Of a DNA stretch of 64,000 bases, positions 62,251-64,000 are shown piece after piece. The notes beneath the pieces are model-generated. The model saw nothing but the letters and a program-made list of their open reading frames with translations. It ran no database searches and was not told the DNA's origin. The stretch's first letter is position 1; each line of letters begins with the position of its first letter. The position numbers and the translations under genes were made by a program. Source of the DNA: Hahella sp018986435 (GTDB taxonomy: Bacteria; Pseudomonadota; Gammaproteobacteria; Pseudomonadales; Oleiphilaceae); contig NZ_CP192738.1 of assembly GCF_050749805.1 (NCBI RefSeq), positions 4,030,001 through 4,094,000 of the forward strand, in the 5' to 3' direction.

Positions 62251-62745
62251 ATGAAAAATCGTCATAACAACAGGATGTCTTCACCGCCTCTCCCTTTCCG
62301 CAGCCTGCTGGCCGCCCTCACGTTAAGTTCAGCGCTGGTGGCGCCCGCGTTCGCCAACGACGGCCTGACCCAAGAACAGCAGCAAGTGGTCAAGCTGATC
62401 TCCGCCACCTACGACCAGCCCCACCACAAGGTGGAGACGGCGCCGGTCATCGTGGTGAACGACTACGCCATCGCCGACTGGATTCAGGGCGAACGAGGCG
62501 GACGCGCGCTGTTGCGCCGGGATGGCGACAAGTGGATGGTGCTGGCCTGCGGCGGCGACGAGTTCAAGAAAGTCGACCTGCTGCACAAAGCCGGCATCCC
62601 TCAGGACACCGCCTCCCAGCTCATTTCCGAACTGACTGAAGCGGAACAGTCCATCGCGCCGCAAAAGCTGGCGCAGTTCGGGCTGTTTGGCACGCCGAAT
62701 GATCCAGGCATGTCCGCGCATCATCAAAATCATCCACAAAACTGA
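62251..62745 (+). CDS. Copper-uptake-associated periplasmic protein (inferred family)
   Basis: 164 residues with a Sec signal peptide (LLAALTLSSALVAPAFA). The mature part (VVKLISATYDQPHHKVETAPVIVVNDYAIADWIQGERGGRALLRRDGDKW, CGGDEFKKVDLLHKAGIP) closely follows what I recall of proteins annotated as copper uptake system-associated, usually beside CopC/CopD or TonB genes. Ends with His-rich HHQNHP. A TATAAA box at 62217-62222 may be its own promoter. It lies 39 bases before the TonB receptor gene. Confidence 0.75.
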   Translation: MKNRHNNRMSSPPLPFRSLLAALTLSSALVAPAFANDGLTQEQQQVVKLISATYDQPHHKVETAPVIVVNDYAIADWIQGERGGRALLRRDGDKWMVLACGGDEFKKVDLLHKAGIPQDTASQLISELTEAEQSIAPQKLAQFGLFGTPNDPGMSAHHQNHPQN

Positions 62746-62784
62746 TCCTTTCAGGCCGATTAAGCAGTCAATCAAGTCAGTATT

Positions 62785-64000
62785 ATGAAATTTTCACCCA
62801 AGAAACTTACCGTGGCGGTCGCTCTGACCGCTGCGGGCGGCGCACATGCGCAAACCACCGTTCTGGAGCCGATGATAGTGACCGCCAAGCCGGTCATTGA
62901 AGAAGTGGAAGTGGATATGTTCTCCAGCACATCCGCCGTGGTCACAGAGGAACAGATTCGCGATCAAAACGCGGTGGATCTCACCGCCGCCCTGCGCCGG
63001 ACGCCCGGCGTACAGATTTCCCGTTACAACCCGGTCGGCGCTTTTGGCGGCGATCAGGGCGGTGCGGTGTTTATCCGCGGCATGGGCGTCACCCGTCCCG
63101 GCAGTGAGATAAAGACCTACATCGACGGCCTGCCACTCTACATGGGCTTATGGGGACACCCACTGTTGGATCTGCTGCCCGTCAACGCCATGCAATCCAT
63201 GACCGTGTATAAAAGCCCGCAACCGCAGATCAACGGCAATAACTTCGCCTCCATTGATCTCCACACCAAACGGGCGACTGAAGACGGAACTCACGGCGCC
63301 GCGCGCATCTCCGCCGGCTCCTACCATACCCTGGTGCAGCAGGCGGAACTGACCAGCCGCAATGGCGATCTGGATTTTACTCTCGCGCAAGGTTACGCCA
63401 CTTCCGACGGCCATCGGGACAACGCCGACGGTGAATTGAAAAATATCTTCGGGAGGGTTGGCGCGCAGTTAAATGAACACTGGGCGGCCTCTTTCAGCGG
63501 ACTCTATGTGGACAACGAAAGCACGGATCCAGGCAAAGAAGGAGACCCAAAGCCGGATGTCGCGCCGGAGTACAACACCCAGGCCTTCATGCTGGCGACC
63601 ACATTGTCCCATGAACATGGCGACTGGACCGGCGAGTTCAGCCTGCACCACAGCTCCGGCGAGGGTAACTGGTATCACCAGAGCGCCGGCGATGGCGATA
63701 CGCTTTCCGACTTCACCATGAGCGGCCTGCGCTGGCGCGAGCAGTTCTCCCCCTGGATGGATGGAACCCTGGTCGCCGGTCTGGATTACGATCGCGTGTC
63801 CGGCGAAGCGCACTTTAATCGTGATGATCCCGCAAGGCGCGCTTACCTGGACGCGCCGACGTTCAAGTTGTGGTCGCCCTATGTCGGTCTCAGTCACTTG
63901 TTGATGCTTAACGACGACTGGATGCTATCGCCGTCCATCGGCGTGCGTTATTACGATCACAGTGAGTTTGACGCCCAGGCCGCGCCTTACGCCGGTCTGT
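62785..64000 (+). CDS. TonB-dependent outer-membrane receptor (3' end outside window)
   Basis: At least 405 codons, open to the window end. Signal peptide (KKLTVAVALTAAGGAHA), then a TonB-box-like TVLEPMIVTA. The plug domain shows VVTEEQIRDQNAVDLTAALRRTPGVQISR, FIRGMGVTRPG and YIDGLPLYMGL, and the barrel has begun by ~residue 170. It should import a metal complex with energy from TonB. The preceding copper-associated gene and the thiocarboxylate operon suggest it takes up the complexed product, possibly with copper. Ligand not shown by sequence. Confidence 0.9.
   Translation, partial: MKFSPKKLTVAVALTAAGGAHAQTTVLEPMIVTAKPVIEEVEVDMFSSTSAVVTEEQIRDQNAVDLTAALRRTPGVQISRYNPVGAFGGDQGGAVFIRGMGVTRPGSEIKTYIDGLPLYMGLWGHPLLDLLPVNAMQSMTVYKSPQPQINGNNFASIDLHTKRATEDGTHGAARISAGSYHTLVQQAELTSRNGDLDFTLAQGYATSDGHRDNADGELKNIFGRVGAQLNEHWAASFSGLYVDNESTDPGKEGDPKPDVAPEYNTQAFMLATTLSHEHGDWTGEFSLHHSSGEGNWYHQSAGDGDTLSDFTMSGLRWREQFSPWMDGTLVAGLDYDRVSGEAHFNRDDPARRAYLDAPTFKLWSPYVGLSHLLMLNDDWMLSPSIGVRYYDHSEFDAQAAPYAGL

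Overview
The window reads as chromosome from a GC-rich, Gram-negative marine-type gammaproteobacterium. Family content and style (large hybrid kinases, GGDEF/EAL proteins, TonB receptor, NRPS genes) would suit the Hahella/Hahellaceae group. That placement is an inference from gene content, not from a marker gene. No rRNA, tRNA or CRISPR array was seen.

Layout. (1) 1-13467: the 3' part of a nonribosomal peptide cluster. It holds a very large synthetase cut by the window edge, a PhpK-like radical SAM protein, a second synthetase ending in a thioesterase, and a TauD-like oxygenase, all on the + strand and closely spaced or overlapping. Pocket residues read by eye suggest Ala, then Pro, then an aromatic residue (Tyr) before release. 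(2) 13500-23240: an accessory patchwork of small, mostly unrecognised genes (immunity-like proteins, a Coq4-like protein, a GNAT, a YdeI-like protein, DUF4279, DUF1772) with REP-type repeats, a fragment of a second oxygenase gene, and a DUF2867/TetR pair behind a clean palindrome. (3) 23240-33820: AraC/MFS divergent pair, periplasmic binding proteins, a GGDEF-EAL protein, a phytanoyl-CoA-dioxygenase-like enzyme and a secreted zinc protease. (4) 33861-43057: a four-gene minus-strand signalling operon of two paralogous hybrid histidine kinases around a REC-GGDEF protein and an Hpt protein. (5) 43300-52990: small membrane and secreted proteins, an intact IS5-family element that cut the tail off a secreted protein gene, a 21-bp perfect inverted repeat, gene remnants and a MITE-like element. 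(6) 52991-64000: the most interesting region.

Region 6 is a tightly overlapping operon for sulfur transfer onto a carboxylic acid. It encodes a MoeZ-type E1 with C-terminal rhodanese, a JAMM (M67) protease, and a ThiS/MoaD-like sulfur carrier whose Gly-Gly is capped by six residues. These are followed by a double-length CaiB/BaiF-type CoA transferase, an acyl-adenylating ligase, an acyl-CoA-dehydrogenase-like enzyme, an MFS exporter and a GH88-like protein. A terminator-like hairpin separates these from a copper-uptake-associated periplasmic protein and a TonB-dependent receptor that runs off the window. The first three genes, the ligase, the exporter and the receptor match the logic of the thioquinolobactin (qbs) and pyridine-2,6-dithiocarboxylate (pdt) systems. 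The CoA transferase, the GH88-like protein and the copper-linked partner do not obviously belong to those, so this may be an undescribed thiocarboxylate metallophore, possibly for copper. The acid being thiolated cannot be deduced from the window.
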